A stretch of DNA of 43,401 nt. Source: CAXMNX01 sp964194845 (lineage in GTDB: Bacteria; Pseudomonadota; Alphaproteobacteria; Rhodobacterales; Rhodobacteraceae). How positions within the stretch are numbered: the stretch's first letter is position 1; each line of letters starts with the position of its first letter. The translations under genes were made by a program, and so were the position numbers. Below are positions 26,225-34,322 of this stretch, one piece after another. The stretch covers positions 1 through 43,401 of the forward strand of contig CAXMNX010000019.1 in NCBI GenBank assembly GCA_964194845.1, given 5' to 3'. Below the pieces are notes generated by a model. The model did no database searches. It saw nothing but the letters and a program-made list of their open reading frames with translations, and was not told the origin of the DNA.

Positions 26225-26910
26225 CCCGTCCTATTGCTTTGATCGTTGGTGTCGGCGATGGCCTTTCCGCTTCGCTGGCCCGCAACTTCGCGGCAGATCA
26301 TGCTTTGGTCCTTGCGGCGCGAAACACCGACAAGATTGCAGCACTTGCCAGTGAAACAAGTGCCGAGACCCGCGCGCTGGATGCCAGCGATCCAAAATCG
26401 GTCGATGCGCTGTTTGGCTCGCTTCCAGCAGGCCCGCGCGTTGTCATCTATAATCCCAGCCTGAGATCGCGCGGGCCGGTGGCCGATCTGGACCCCGAGA
26501 TGGTTCGCAAGTCCATTGAAGTTACTGCCTTTGGTGCCTTTCTGGTGGGCCAGCAGGCGGCGCGTGCGATGCTTGCCGCAGAGCTAGTGGACGACAGGCG
26601 CGGCACAATTCTTTTCACCGGCGCAAGCGCGGGCGTAAAAGGATTTCCGCATTCGGTTCCCTTCGCGATGGGAAAGTTTGCCCAGCGCGGACTGGCGCAA
26701 TCCATGGCTCGTGAACTACATCCGAAGGGCATACATGTGGCCTGGGTCAATATCGACGGCGGCATTCGCCCGGCCGGACGTGACGACGATGGTTCTGACG
26801 CAATGCTCGATCCCGACGCGATTGCGCAGGAGTATCGACAGGTAACGCTCCAGCACCGCTCAACCTGGTCCGACGAACTAACCCTTCGGCCCTGGGTCGA
26901 GAACTTCTGA
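26221..26910 (+). CDS. short-chain dehydrogenase/reductase-like protein
   Basis: A 229-residue Rossmann-fold SDR. The nucleotide loop is ALIVGVGDGLSASLA near the N-terminus, and the catalytic-type serine sits in FTGASAG (S136). The usual YxxxK is FAMGK (F148, K152): the catalytic tyrosine is phenylalanine, so standard oxidoreductase chemistry is doubtful. In my recollection this Phe is common in the subgroup ending with IHVAWVNIDGGI. Start overlaps the DUF1285 stop by ATGA. Substrate unknown. Confidence 0.88.
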   Translation: MTRPIALIVGVGDGLSASLARNFAADHALVLAARNTDKIAALASETSAETRALDASDPKSVDALFGSLPAGPRVVIYNPSLRSRGPVADLDPEMVRKSIEVTAFGAFLVGQQAARAMLAAELVDDRRGTILFTGASAGVKGFPHSVPFAMGKFAQRGLAQSMARELHPKGIHVAWVNIDGGIRPAGRDDDGSDAMLDPDAIAQEYRQVTLQHRSTWSDELTLRPWVENF

Positions 26911-26912
26911 GC

Positions 26913-26930
26913 GTGCGCCACTTTGCGCAC
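26913..26930. terminator. hairpin just after the SDR gene
   Basis: GTGCGC-cacttt-GCGCAC forms a perfect 6-bp stem 2 bp after the SDR stop codon. There is no T-run, so it would be a weak or Rho-assisted terminator. Confidence 0.35.
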
Positions 26931-26940
26931 GGCAATTCAT

Positions 26941-26960
26941 CCTGACACAACGCTGTCAGG
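26941..26960. promoter_or_regulatory. candidate operator dyad upstream of the VOC-WYL pair
   Basis: CCTGACA-caacgc-TGTCAGG is a perfect 7-bp inverted repeat with a 6-bp spacer, ending 47 bp before the VOC start. It is not followed by a T-run. Its position and dyad form suit an operator for the HTH regulator encoded in the same operon. This is inference. Confidence 0.4.
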
Positions 26961-27007
26961 AGGGGTATGTCACAACCGGGGTCCAAGCCGATGAAAGGAC
27001 CCTATTC

Positions 27008-27388
27008 ATGAGCTTCACTCCTGCCAATTCCGTCGTCTGGATGGAAATCCCCGTGCGTGATATTGATCGCGGCATGGCGTTTTACAACAGTGTTTTCGGC
27101 TATGACCTTGAACGGTCCGAAGACTTTCCGAATCCGCTGGCAATTTTCCCGACCGATGCCCCGAATGGCGCCTCCGGCCACATCTACGAAGGCGAACCCG
27201 CGCGGCCGGGCGAAGGTTCGACGATCCATCTGGCTGTGCCGGATACGCTGGAGGCAACTGCCGCGCGGTGCGAGAAAGCCGGTGGCACGATCAAATCCGA
27301 TCCGACCCCTTTGCCAGCCGGACGGTTTCAATATGCGCTTGATCCCGACGGCAATTCAATCGGACTTTTTGAAGCGACTGCCGCCTGA
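27008..27388 (+). CDS. VOC-family (glyoxalase-like) protein
   Basis: A 126-residue single VOC-fold protein: VVWMEIPVRDIDRGMAFYNS, an IHLAVPDTLEAT repeat and ALDPDGNSIGLFEA at the end. The common PxxDPDGN closing motif points to the bleomycin-resistance/glyoxalase superfamily rather than true glyoxalase I. Substrate unknown. A good AAAGGACC site precedes the ATG. The stop overlaps the regulator gene by 1 nt (TGATG). Confidence 0.9.
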   Translation: MSFTPANSVVWMEIPVRDIDRGMAFYNSVFGYDLERSEDFPNPLAIFPTDAPNGASGHIYEGEPARPGEGSTIHLAVPDTLEATAARCEKAGGTIKSDPTPLPAGRFQYALDPDGNSIGLFEATAA

Positions 27389-28083
27389 TGCGCAGAGCCG
27401 ACCGTCTTTTTCAGATCGTTCAATATCTGCACGACGGCCGGCTCACCACGGCGGCCACGCTTGCCAAGCGGCTTGAGGTTAGCGAACGCACAATTTACCG
27501 CGATATCGCTGATCTGATCGGGTCGGGCGTGCCAATCGATGGCGAAGCGGGCGTCGGCTACCTGATGCGCGAAGGCTATGACCTGCCGCCCTTGATGTTC
27601 ACACGCAAGGAAATTGTCGCCCTTGTGGCCGGTGCGCGGCTGATCCGCGCCTGGGGCGGCGCTTCGATGGCCGAAGCGGCGGAAGAAGCGCTTGTGAAAA
27701 TCCGTGCGGTCTTGCCCGATAACGAGCGCGAGCTTGCCCGATCGGTCCAGGTCCACGCCTTTCAGATGCCCGAGCTTGACGATGCCACCCGCGCCCGGCT
27801 CGACACGCTGGAGCACGCAATTGAAAAACGGCAGCGCCTGACGATTGACTACGAGACCGGGGATGGGATCGCCACGACCCGCGCGATCCGCCCGCTGGGT
27901 CTTTGGTTCTGGGGCAAGGTCTGGACGCTGGTTGCCTGGTGCGAGCTAAGAGAGGATTTTCGTATGTTCCGGGCTGATCGCATGAATATCGCGGAAGCGC
28001 ACGAACGCTTCCGGGAAGAAAAGGGCAAACGGTTGAGCGATTTTTATGCCGCGCATCGTCGCGGAGCAGATGATCCGCGTTAA
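27388..28083 (+). CDS. YafY-type HTH-WYL transcriptional regulator
   Basis: A 231-residue regulator. It has an N-terminal HTH_11 (RLFQIVQYLHDGRLTTAATLA and VSERTIYRDIADL) and a C-terminal WYL domain (RLTIDYETGD, IRPLGLWFWGKVWTLVAWCE, FRMFRADRM). WYL domains sense small ligands or nucleic acid. Pairing with a VOC gene in one operon is common for this group and suggests it controls the VOC protein. The dyad at 26941-26960 is a candidate binding site. Confidence 0.92.
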   Translation: MRRADRLFQIVQYLHDGRLTTAATLAKRLEVSERTIYRDIADLIGSGVPIDGEAGVGYLMREGYDLPPLMFTRKEIVALVAGARLIRAWGGASMAEAAEEALVKIRAVLPDNERELARSVQVHAFQMPELDDATRARLDTLEHAIEKRQRLTIDYETGDGIATTRAIRPLGLWFWGKVWTLVAWCELREDFRMFRADRMNIAEAHERFREEKGKRLSDFYAAHRRGADDPR

Positions 28084-28092
28084 ATTGCTAAT

Positions 28093-28116
28093 CTTCATCT
28101 TTTTTGAAAATACGCC
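28093..28116 (-). repeat. dispersed element, copy B
   Basis: Read on the minus strand this is GGCGTATTTTC followed by six A and GATGAAG. It nearly matches 41764-41786 on the plus strand (GGCGTATTTTC, GAAAA, GATGAAA), differing by one indel and two substitutions. It lies in the gap between the convergent WYL and YegP-type genes, in the orientation expected downstream of the YegP-type gene. Similar strings recur after genes in Rhodobacteraceae as I remember them, which suggests a terminator-linked role. Confidence 0.6.
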
Positions 28117-28134
28117 TAGGGTCCGGGGCCTTAC

Positions 28135-28223
28135 GGCGATTGCGGGCAATCGCCTGTCGGCAGGGCATTGCGGCGCAATACCCGAGAGACAACCCCCGGC
28201 GGGTCGCCGCCTTATGGCGGCGA
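28135..28223. terminator. cluster of three hairpins between convergent genes
   Basis: Three perfect inverted repeats follow each other: GGCGATTGC/GCAATCGCC (28135-28154, 9 bp), ATTGC/GCAAT (28167-28179, 5 bp) and TCGCCGCC-TTAT-GGCGGCGA (28204-28223, 8 bp). They fill the space between the WYL and YegP-type stop codons. None has a T-run, but the last is strong enough to pause or protect transcripts from either side. Confidence 0.55.
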
Positions 28224-28246
28224 AACCGGTCATTCAAAAGAAATGT

Positions 28247-28582
28247 TCAGGCGGTCTGATCGTCGACCTTGGCATCGGGTGCGTTTTTACCAACCGACGC
28301 AACACCGTTTTCGCGCGCCTTGGTGCTTTCATAGCTTTCCGAGGTTCCAATGACCTGGCCGTTGATGGCCTTGAGATTGAACCGCGCCTTGCCGGCCCTG
28401 GTTTCGCGACGCTCGAAGCGCGCATCGTTCTGGCTGTTCTTGCGAACCGACTCGATGCCGTTCTTGCAGCTTGTCTTCGCTTTATAACCTTCGCTGGCCA
28501 GAATAATCTGACCATTGCTTGCCTTTAGGCGGAACCGGAACTCGCCTTTCTTGTCTTTGTAGATCTCAAATTTTCCTGCCAT
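28247..28582 (-). CDS. YegP-like protein with two DUF1508 repeats
   Basis: A 111-residue protein made of two tandem DUF1508 units: FEIYKDKKGEFRFRLKASNG, then IILASEGYKAK and NGIESVRKNS; and in the second ARFNLKAINGQVIGTSESYE with NGVASVGKNA. This is the YegP arrangement. Function unknown; very widespread in proteobacteria. The ATG has a GGAGAGGCC site upstream. Confidence 0.93.
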   Translation of the reverse strand: MAGKFEIYKDKKGEFRFRLKASNGQIILASEGYKAKTSCKNGIESVRKNSQNDARFERRETRAGKARFNLKAINGQVIGTSESYESTKARENGVASVGKNAPDAKVDDQTA

Positions 28583-28669
28583 CTGGCCTCTCCTGCTGGG
28601 GATATGGTGTCGGCCTTATCGGATATTCTCGTTCATTCGCCAAAGCCCAATTTTATGGCCCGCGCGAAA

Positions 28670-28686
28670 GTGCGACAAAGTCGCAC
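28670..28686 (-). terminator. terminator-like hairpin after rimJ-type gene
   Basis: GTGCGAC-AAA-GTCGCAC is a perfect 7-bp stem with a 3-base loop. On the minus strand it follows the acetyltransferase stop by 13 bp and is followed by a short TTTC, consistent with an intrinsic terminator of the rimJ-ending operon. Confidence 0.55.
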
Positions 28687-28699
28687 CGGTTTCGATGGA

Positions 28700-29281
28700 T
28701 CAGGTCTCGACGCGGCCCCTGCGGTCACCCCTTAAATTGGCGTAAAGCACGTGGTTCCGCCAGCGCCCGTTGATCTGCAAATAGCTTTGCGCGACGCCTT
28801 CGTATTTGTATCCACATTTCTCCAACAGACCGCGCGAGGCGGCGTTTTCCGCCAGGCACGCGCTTTCCAATCGGCTGAGGTCAAGAACGTCGAAAGCATA
28901 GTGAACGGCCGCCACCAATGCTTCGCGCATATAGCCATCGCGGGCATAGCTTGATCCGATCCAGTATCCGATCGTCGCGGCCTGCGCCGGGCCGCGACGG
29001 ATGTTATCCAGCGTGATGGCTCCAAGCAGCCGCCCGTCGTCGCGCCGCAACAGGAACAGCGGTAACGCCGACCCTTGCGCGATCGACCGGTTTGCCCAGT
29101 AGACCCGGTTTACAAAGCTTTTGCGTGTCAGATGATCGCGCGACCACTGCGGTTCCCAGGGCGTCAGAAACTCGGTACTTTTCGAGCGCAGCGCTGACCA
29201 TTCGCGAAAATCACCGTGGACCGGCGGGCGAAGGATCATCCGGTCGGTGTCGATCCTGACCTTGCCGCGAAGCCGAAGCAT
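28700..29281 (-). CDS. rimJ: RimJ/RimL-type N-acetyltransferase
   Basis: A 193-residue GNAT of the RimJ/RimL group, which acetylates protein N-termini such as ribosomal protein S5. Features: LRPPVHGDFREWSALRSKS at the start, IGYWIGSSYARDGYMREAL holding the acetyl-CoA loop, and ENAASRGLLEKCGYKYEGVA near the end. Its ATG overlaps the stop of the M16 peptidase gene by 1 nt. This is the distal gene of the cta-thrC-M16 block. The symbol is by family; the true substrate is unproven. Confidence 0.85.
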   Translation of the reverse strand: MLRLRGKVRIDTDRMILRPPVHGDFREWSALRSKSTEFLTPWEPQWSRDHLTRKSFVNRVYWANRSIAQGSALPLFLLRRDDGRLLGAITLDNIRRGPAQAATIGYWIGSSYARDGYMREALVAAVHYAFDVLDLSRLESACLAENAASRGLLEKCGYKYEGVAQSYLQINGRWRNHVLYANLRGDRRGRVET

Positions 29282-30543
29282 CAGGCGGCCAGCCTGCCTG
29301 TCAGCTGGGCATGGTCGGGCGCGGATGATACCGGCCCGTATAGGGCCAGCGCCGCTTGCGCACGGGTTACCAGATCGGCAGCAAATTCGCGCGCGTCCCC
29401 GGTGGTAACCGCGTCGATCTTTTCAATCGTATCTTCAATCGAAGGTATGCGGTTCCAGATAGACAACAGCCGCGCCAGCCGCTCGGCGCGGCTTGAGGGG
29501 CTTTCAAGGCCCATAAGCAGACCCGCCTTCAATTGCGCCCGGCTGCGCGCCAGTTCGGCAGGTGACATGTCGTCGGCGGCGCGTTTTAACTCATCAATCG
29601 TCAGATGCACGAGACCATTGACGTCGTCGGCCCCGGTGCCGGCATAGATCGTCATCAATCCGCCGTCGGCATAAGCACCGGTCTGCGCGAAGATCGTATA
29701 ACAAAGGCCGCGCTTTTCGCGCGCTTCCTGAAACAGTCGCGAAGACATGCCGCCGCCAAACGCCGTTGAAAAAAGCTGCGCGGTATAGACCGCATCGTCG
29801 CGGTAGCCCGGTGTCTCGAAAGCGAGCGCGAAATGTGCCTGTTCGAGATCTTTCTCGACGCGCCGTTCGCCGCCCTGAAATACCGCCGGGTCGGCGCCGC
29901 CGATTTCCCGTGTGGTCAGTCCGCCAAAGGCCGTTTCGGCTGCGCGCACAATCGCATCGTGGTCCACCGCACCCGCCGCGGCCAGGATGATGTTTCCCGG
30001 CGCGTATCGCTCTGCCACGAAACCGCGAAGGTCGGCGGCATCGAACCCCTGCACGCGCTCTGCCGGTCCAAGGATCGTGCGGCCAAGGGGTTGATCGGGG
30101 AAGGCCGTTTCCTGAAGCCAGTCGAATATCACGTCATCGGGCGTATCATAGGCCTGGCCAATTTCCTGAAGGATAACATGGCGTTCAACCTCGATCTCCT
30201 GGGCGTCAAAGATCGGATTGAGAACAATGTCCGAGATAACGTTTTGCGCCAGCGGAACGTCATCTTCCAGCACGCGCGCGTAATACGCCGTCATCTCGCG
30301 GCTGGTGTAGGCGTTGATGTAGCCACCGACATTTTCGATTGCCTCGGCGATCTGAAGCGATGATCGCGTTGTCGTGCCTTTGAACGCCATATGTTCGAGG
30401 AAATGCGCGACACCGTTTTGGTCGATGCGTTCGTGACGGCCACCGGCGGCGATCCAGACGCCCAGCGATGCCGACTGAAGTCCCGGCATGTGTTCCGTGA
30501 CAATGCGAACGCCGTTCGCCATGCGGTGAATTTCAACTGTCAC
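29281..30543 (-). CDS. M16 zinc peptidase (processing-peptidase-like)
   Basis: A 420-residue M16 metallopeptidase resembling the mitochondrial processing peptidase beta subunit. The inverted zinc motif HFLEH (H47, E50, H51) and the distal ligand E127 in ILQEIGQAYD are present, so it should be active. The C-terminal half has the usual FGGGMSSRLFQEAREKRGLCY segment. It starts at GTG within GTGA overlapping the thrC stop. Longer upstream frames lie inside thrC and are rejected. Confidence 0.93.
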   Translation of the reverse strand: MTVEIHRMANGVRIVTEHMPGLQSASLGVWIAAGGRHERIDQNGVAHFLEHMAFKGTTTRSSLQIAEAIENVGGYINAYTSREMTAYYARVLEDDVPLAQNVISDIVLNPIFDAQEIEVERHVILQEIGQAYDTPDDVIFDWLQETAFPDQPLGRTILGPAERVQGFDAADLRGFVAERYAPGNIILAAAGAVDHDAIVRAAETAFGGLTTREIGGADPAVFQGGERRVEKDLEQAHFALAFETPGYRDDAVYTAQLFSTAFGGGMSSRLFQEAREKRGLCYTIFAQTGAYADGGLMTIYAGTGADDVNGLVHLTIDELKRAADDMSPAELARSRAQLKAGLLMGLESPSSRAERLARLLSIWNRIPSIEDTIEKIDAVTTGDAREFAADLVTRAQAALALYGPVSSAPDHAQLTGRLAA

Positions 30544-31931
30544 TTTTGCCGTCTCTCCCGGATCAGGGTCTCGATAGTAGCCAGATCGTTGGCTACCTGC
30601 GTGACGCGTTCTGAGCGTTGATAGAGATCCGCCATCCGGTTTGGAAGAGGCGGACGGAACCCTGTTGCCGTTTCGACCGCATCCGGGAACTTTGCCGGGT
30701 GTGCAGTGGCCAGCGTGATCATTGGCGTCGGCGATGGGGTTTGCTCTGCTGCGACCTTCACCGCAACGGCCGTGTGTGGGCAAATCACCTTGCCGGTTCG
30801 CGAATTAATTGCCTTGATGGTGGCGCGAGTTTCGTCTTCGGATGCCCGCCCCGAACCGTAGATTTCGCGAAGTGCGCCAATCGCACCCTGGCTGACCGGA
30901 AAGCCACCGCTGGTCTTCAGTTCGTCCATCAATTGCGCCACGGCACTTCCGTCGCGGTCGTAGGCATCAAACAGCGCGCGCTCAAAGTTAGAGCTGACCT
31001 GGATGTCCATCGACGGGCTGATTGAGGGGGTCACGCCCTTGGTCGTGTAGGCCGCATCGGTGAATGTGCGGTGCAAAATATCGTTTTGATTTGTAGCGAT
31101 GATCAATTGACCGATTGGCAGGCCCATGCGTTTGGCGATGTAGCCCGCGAATATGTCGCCGAAGTTGCCGGTCGGCACCGTGAAGCTGATCGCGCGGTAA
31201 GGTGCGCCCAGCGAAACGGCGGACGTGAAATAGTAGACAACCTGCGCAAGAACGCGTGCCCAGTTAATCGAATTGACGGCGGCCAGCCCAACCTCGTCCC
31301 GGAAGGCGTGGTCGTTGAACATGTCTTTCACGCGGGCCTGGCAATCGTCGAAATCGCCATCCATGGCCAGCGCATGAACATTGGTGTCTGTTGGCGTGGT
31401 CATCTGTCGCTGTTGGACCTCGCTGACGCGGCCATGCGGGTAAAGAATGAAGACGTCGACATTATCCAGACCTTTGAACGCTTCGATCGCAGCACTTCCG
31501 GTATCGCCGCTGGTGGCCCCGGCGATGGTTAGCCGGGTGCCGCGTCGGTCGAGTACGCTTTGAAACATCTGGCCGATAAGCTGCATCGCGAAGTCTTTGA
31601 ACGCGAGCGTTGGCCCGTGGAACAATTCAAGCAAGAAGTGGTTTGCGCCAAGCTGAACCAGAGGCGCACAAGCCTGGTGACCGAACGCTTTGTAAGCGCG
31701 CGCAATGATGCCCTGAAATTCGTCATCCGAGAAAGCATCGCCAACGAAGGGACGCATGACGCGAAAGGCCGCGTCTTCGTAAGGCAGGCCGGCAAGTGCC
31801 GCGATGTCTTCTTTCGACATTGGCGGGATCGCTTCGGGCACATAAAGCCCGCCATCCCGCGCAAGACCGGTCAGCATCGCGTCTTCGAACGAGAGCCTGG
31901 GCGCTTTTCCCCGGGTTGAAACGTATTGCAC
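30540..31931 (-). CDS. thrC: threonine synthase
   Basis: PLP enzyme converting O-phosphohomoserine to threonine, last step of the pathway. The PLP lysine is K112 in GPTLAFKDFAMQ, and ATSGDTGSAA forms the phosphate-binding loop. At 463 residues it is the long bacterial/fungal-type form. It starts 12 bp after surf1 and overlaps the M16 gene by 4 nt, placing a biosynthetic gene inside the oxidase assembly operon, an order often kept in Rhodobacteraceae. Confidence 0.96.
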   Translation of the reverse strand: MQYVSTRGKAPRLSFEDAMLTGLARDGGLYVPEAIPPMSKEDIAALAGLPYEDAAFRVMRPFVGDAFSDDEFQGIIARAYKAFGHQACAPLVQLGANHFLLELFHGPTLAFKDFAMQLIGQMFQSVLDRRGTRLTIAGATSGDTGSAAIEAFKGLDNVDVFILYPHGRVSEVQQRQMTTPTDTNVHALAMDGDFDDCQARVKDMFNDHAFRDEVGLAAVNSINWARVLAQVVYYFTSAVSLGAPYRAISFTVPTGNFGDIFAGYIAKRMGLPIGQLIIATNQNDILHRTFTDAAYTTKGVTPSISPSMDIQVSSNFERALFDAYDRDGSAVAQLMDELKTSGGFPVSQGAIGALREIYGSGRASEDETRATIKAINSRTGKVICPHTAVAVKVAAEQTPSPTPMITLATAHPAKFPDAVETATGFRPPLPNRMADLYQRSERVTQVANDLATIETLIRERRQK

Positions 31932-31943
31932 GAGTGTCGTCCC

Positions 31944-32618
31944 TTAATCTGTTCGCCGGTGGATACGCCAAATCAGAAACGCCGTCATCCCCGCCCAGAC
32001 AATCTCGAGCCCGAACCATTGTATCGCATAACCCAAATGATTGTTTGGGATGCCCTCGGCGCCGACCGGGATTGGCGTCGCCACTGGTTCGGTGAGCGTC
32101 GGTTCGCGGGCAACGATTAATATCGGGTCGGTGTTCAGCACCTCTGCCATCGCACCCACATCGCGACCGTACCAGATGCGATTCAAAGCGTCCGGCGCAG
32201 GCGTCCACCGGTCCACTTCGTCAGGCCAGTGCAAGTTCCCGGTAATTTCGACATCATTCGCAATTGCAGTTCGACGAGCGTCGGCAACGGGGACGTAGCC
32301 ACGGTCGATCATGATCCGTCGCCCGCCTGTGAGCTCGAACGCTGCAACCAGGCGATAGACCGCGCCAACGCGCCCAATGCTTGTCAGTACCGCCAAGTCG
32401 GTTCCGTCGAAATCACCCCGCTCCGTCACTGGCAGAAAGGCATCCGCGTCTTGGTCAGGCACCGCGGGAACCGAAACCGGCGCTTCGCCGATCCGCGCCT
32501 CAATCTGCGCCAGACGTGCCTCTTTCAGTTCCAGCCGTTGTAGCTGCCACACGCCCAACGACAAAAACAGAGCGCAACCGCCGACGCCAAAGATCAAAGG
32601 AACGATTACCCGCCGCAT
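31944..32618 (-). CDS. SURF1 family cytochrome oxidase assembly protein
   Basis: A 224-residue SURF1 protein that assists heme a insertion into cytochrome c oxidase subunit I. Two membrane helices, near the start (IVPLIFGVGGCALFLSLGVW) and end (AIQWFGLEIVWAGMTAFLIW), flank a periplasmic domain with GVWQLQRLELKE and RIMIDRGYVPV. Located between ctaE and thrC as usual. A hairpin separates it from ctaE. Confidence 0.93.
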   Translation of the reverse strand: MRRVIVPLIFGVGGCALFLSLGVWQLQRLELKEARLAQIEARIGEAPVSVPAVPDQDADAFLPVTERGDFDGTDLAVLTSIGRVGAVYRLVAAFELTGGRRIMIDRGYVPVADARRTAIANDVEITGNLHWPDEVDRWTPAPDALNRIWYGRDVGAMAEVLNTDPILIVAREPTLTEPVATPIPVGAEGIPNNHLGYAIQWFGLEIVWAGMTAFLIWRIHRRTD

Positions 32619-32639
32619 CCCACCTGACTTTCATGCAAA

Positions 32640-32661
32640 GGGCGCGAGAAACCCCGCGCCC
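32640..32661 (-). terminator. terminator-like hairpin between ctaE and surf1
   Basis: On the minus strand, GGGCGCG and CGCGCCC pair as a perfect 7-bp stem with an 8-base loop, followed by TTT. It lies 36 bp after the ctaE stop and could partly attenuate transcription into surf1-thrC. Confidence 0.5.
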
Positions 32662-32696
32662 ACAACACTATTTATGATGGCCGATCCATCGTCTGT

Positions 32697-33524
32697 TCAG
32701 CCGCCCCAGATGTAAACTGCGGAAAATAAGAACAGCCAGACGACATCGACAAAATGCCAATACCAGGCTGCTGCTTCGAAACCGACGTGCTTTTCGGGCG
32801 TGAAGTGACCGGCGCGAAGCCGCAGGTAGCAGACAAAAAGGAAGATCGTGCCGATGATCACATGCGCGCCATGGAACCCGGTCGCCATGAAGAACGTGGC
32901 ACCATAGATGTTGCCCGAGAACCCGAATGCCGCGTGGCTGTATTCGTACGCCTGGAAGACGGTGAAAAGCAGGCCAAGCACGACCGCCAGGATCAGACCG
33001 TTCGCCATGTCTTTGCGGTTGTTTTCATGCGCAATCGCGTGGTGCGCCCATGTTGCGGCCGCGCCGGAACACAGAAGGATCAGCGTGTTGATCAGTGGCA
33101 GGTGCCAGGGGTTGAAGGTCTCAATTCCCGCGGGCGGCCAAATGCCGTCGATTAGCGGGCTTAGCCCATCGGGGTGAATTGGATAAAGGGCGTTCTTAAA
33201 AAATGCCCAGAACCACGCCGAGAAGAACATGACCTCGGACATGATGAACATGACGAAGCCATACCTGAGACCCAGGCGAACAACCGGTGTGTGATCACCG
33301 GTGTTCGATTCCGTCACCACGTCCGACCACCAGGCGAACATGACGTAGCCCACCCCGGTAAGCCCGATAAAAAATATCCATGGATAAAGCGGCACCCCGA
33401 TGAAGCTAACTTGTTTCATCCAATACACCGCGCCAACAAGCATCGTGATGCCGCTGACCGCGCCCATAAAGGGCCAGATCGACGGGTTCAGGATGTGGTA
33501 GTCGTGGTTTTTTTCGTTCGCCAT
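32697..33524 (-). CDS. ctaE: cytochrome c oxidase subunit III
   Basis: A 275-residue membrane protein with seven helices, a core subunit of the aa3-type oxidase. Recognisable: NPSIWPFMGAVSGI, FVMFIMSEVMFFSAWFWAFF, the TGFHGAHVIIGTIFLFVC segment and AAWYWHFVDVVWLFLF at the end. Its start is 1 bp after the ctaG stop, indicating coupling. The subunit I gene (ctaD) is not in this window. Confidence 0.97.
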   Translation of the reverse strand: MANEKNHDYHILNPSIWPFMGAVSGITMLVGAVYWMKQVSFIGVPLYPWIFFIGLTGVGYVMFAWWSDVVTESNTGDHTPVVRLGLRYGFVMFIMSEVMFFSAWFWAFFKNALYPIHPDGLSPLIDGIWPPAGIETFNPWHLPLINTLILLCSGAAATWAHHAIAHENNRKDMANGLILAVVLGLLFTVFQAYEYSHAAFGFSGNIYGATFFMATGFHGAHVIIGTIFLFVCYLRLRAGHFTPEKHVGFEAAAWYWHFVDVVWLFLFSAVYIWGG

Positions 33525-33525
33525 A

Positions 33526-34134
33526 TCAGAGATGCCCTCCGGCGTTTTCGTTGTTGCTTACTGTAACGGATGCCTGATCGGACTGGTAGTCTTCGGGCAA
33601 TTCTGTCTCGTGGAAGGTGTAACTTAGTGTGATTACCGGGACATGCCTGGCATCGGCGTCCTGCAAAATATCCGGCTCGACAAAGAAGCTGACCGGCATC
33701 ATCACCCGTTCGCCAGGTTGCAGCACCTGAAGTTCGAAGCAAAAGCAGTCGATCTTCGAGAAGTACGCGCCGGTCGAAAATGGCGAGACGTTGTAGCTGG
33801 CAGTGCCCGCAATCACCCGATCGGTCGGATTGTAGGCCTCGTAGAACGCCAGACCCTCTTCGCCAATACGCAATTCCATCTCAAGTGCTGCGGGCCGAAA
33901 TTCCCACGGCATTCCGGCGGCTTTGGAGGCGTCGAAGCGAATTTTTATGGTTTGCTCAAGTGCTGTTTCCGGGGCGGCGGCAGCAACATCGGTCACCCCG
34001 CCCCATCCCGTGACACGACAGAACCACGAGTAAAACGGCACCGATGCCCAGGCCAGCGAGCCCATGATCAGAATAACGCCAGTTAACTTGAGCGCGGTCT
34101 TTTGTTTGGGATCCATCGGCGCGCGTTCGGTCAT
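33526..34134 (-). CDS. ctaG: cytochrome c oxidase copper-delivery protein (Cox11)
   Basis: A 202-residue Cox11 protein that delivers copper to the CuB site of subunit I. One N-terminal helix (LKLTGVILIMGSLAWASVPF) is followed by a periplasmic immunoglobulin-like domain. The copper-binding CFCF motif is present in FSKIDCFCFELQ, and the nearby PVSFFVEPDI is typical. It overlaps the small upstream membrane-protein gene by 4 nt. Confidence 0.96.
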   Translation of the reverse strand: MTERAPMDPKQKTALKLTGVILIMGSLAWASVPFYSWFCRVTGWGGVTDVAAAAPETALEQTIKIRFDASKAAGMPWEFRPAALEMELRIGEEGLAFYEAYNPTDRVIAGTASYNVSPFSTGAYFSKIDCFCFELQVLQPGERVMMPVSFFVEPDILQDADARHVPVITLSYTFHETELPEDYQSDQASVTVSNNENAGGHL

Positions 34135-34322
34135 TCGGAGACCTCGCGCGCCGTCAATTCGGGGCGCACAGCGTGATCGAAAGCCTGCATCGGGTCGCCG
34201 CGGGTAACTTTCACCACCGTCAGTCCGAAAATGAGCGCGATGAGCGCAACCAACGTCAGGGCAACCCCCAGATTTCGCGAATACCGGCGCTTGTGCAGGT
34301 CGTGGGTGACCTTCAGCTCCAT
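34131..34322 (-). CDS. small membrane protein in the cta operon (CoxF-like)
   Basis: A 63-residue single-helix protein: a basic N-terminus LHKRRYSRN, helix LGVALTLVALIALIFGLTVV, and a short periplasmic tail. Position between ctaB and ctaG, with overlaps on both sides, matches the small ORF often called CoxF in alphaproteobacterial oxidase operons. Likely an assembly accessory; function is not demonstrated. Confidence 0.8.
   Translation of the reverse strand: MELKVTHDLHKRRYSRNLGVALTLVALIALIFGLTVVKVTRGDPMQAFDHAVRPELTAREVSE

Noticed and set aside
26941..26960. Dyad as a Rho-independent terminator of the SDR gene
   Set aside because: No T-run follows on either strand, and another hairpin lies closer to the SDR stop; an operator fits better.
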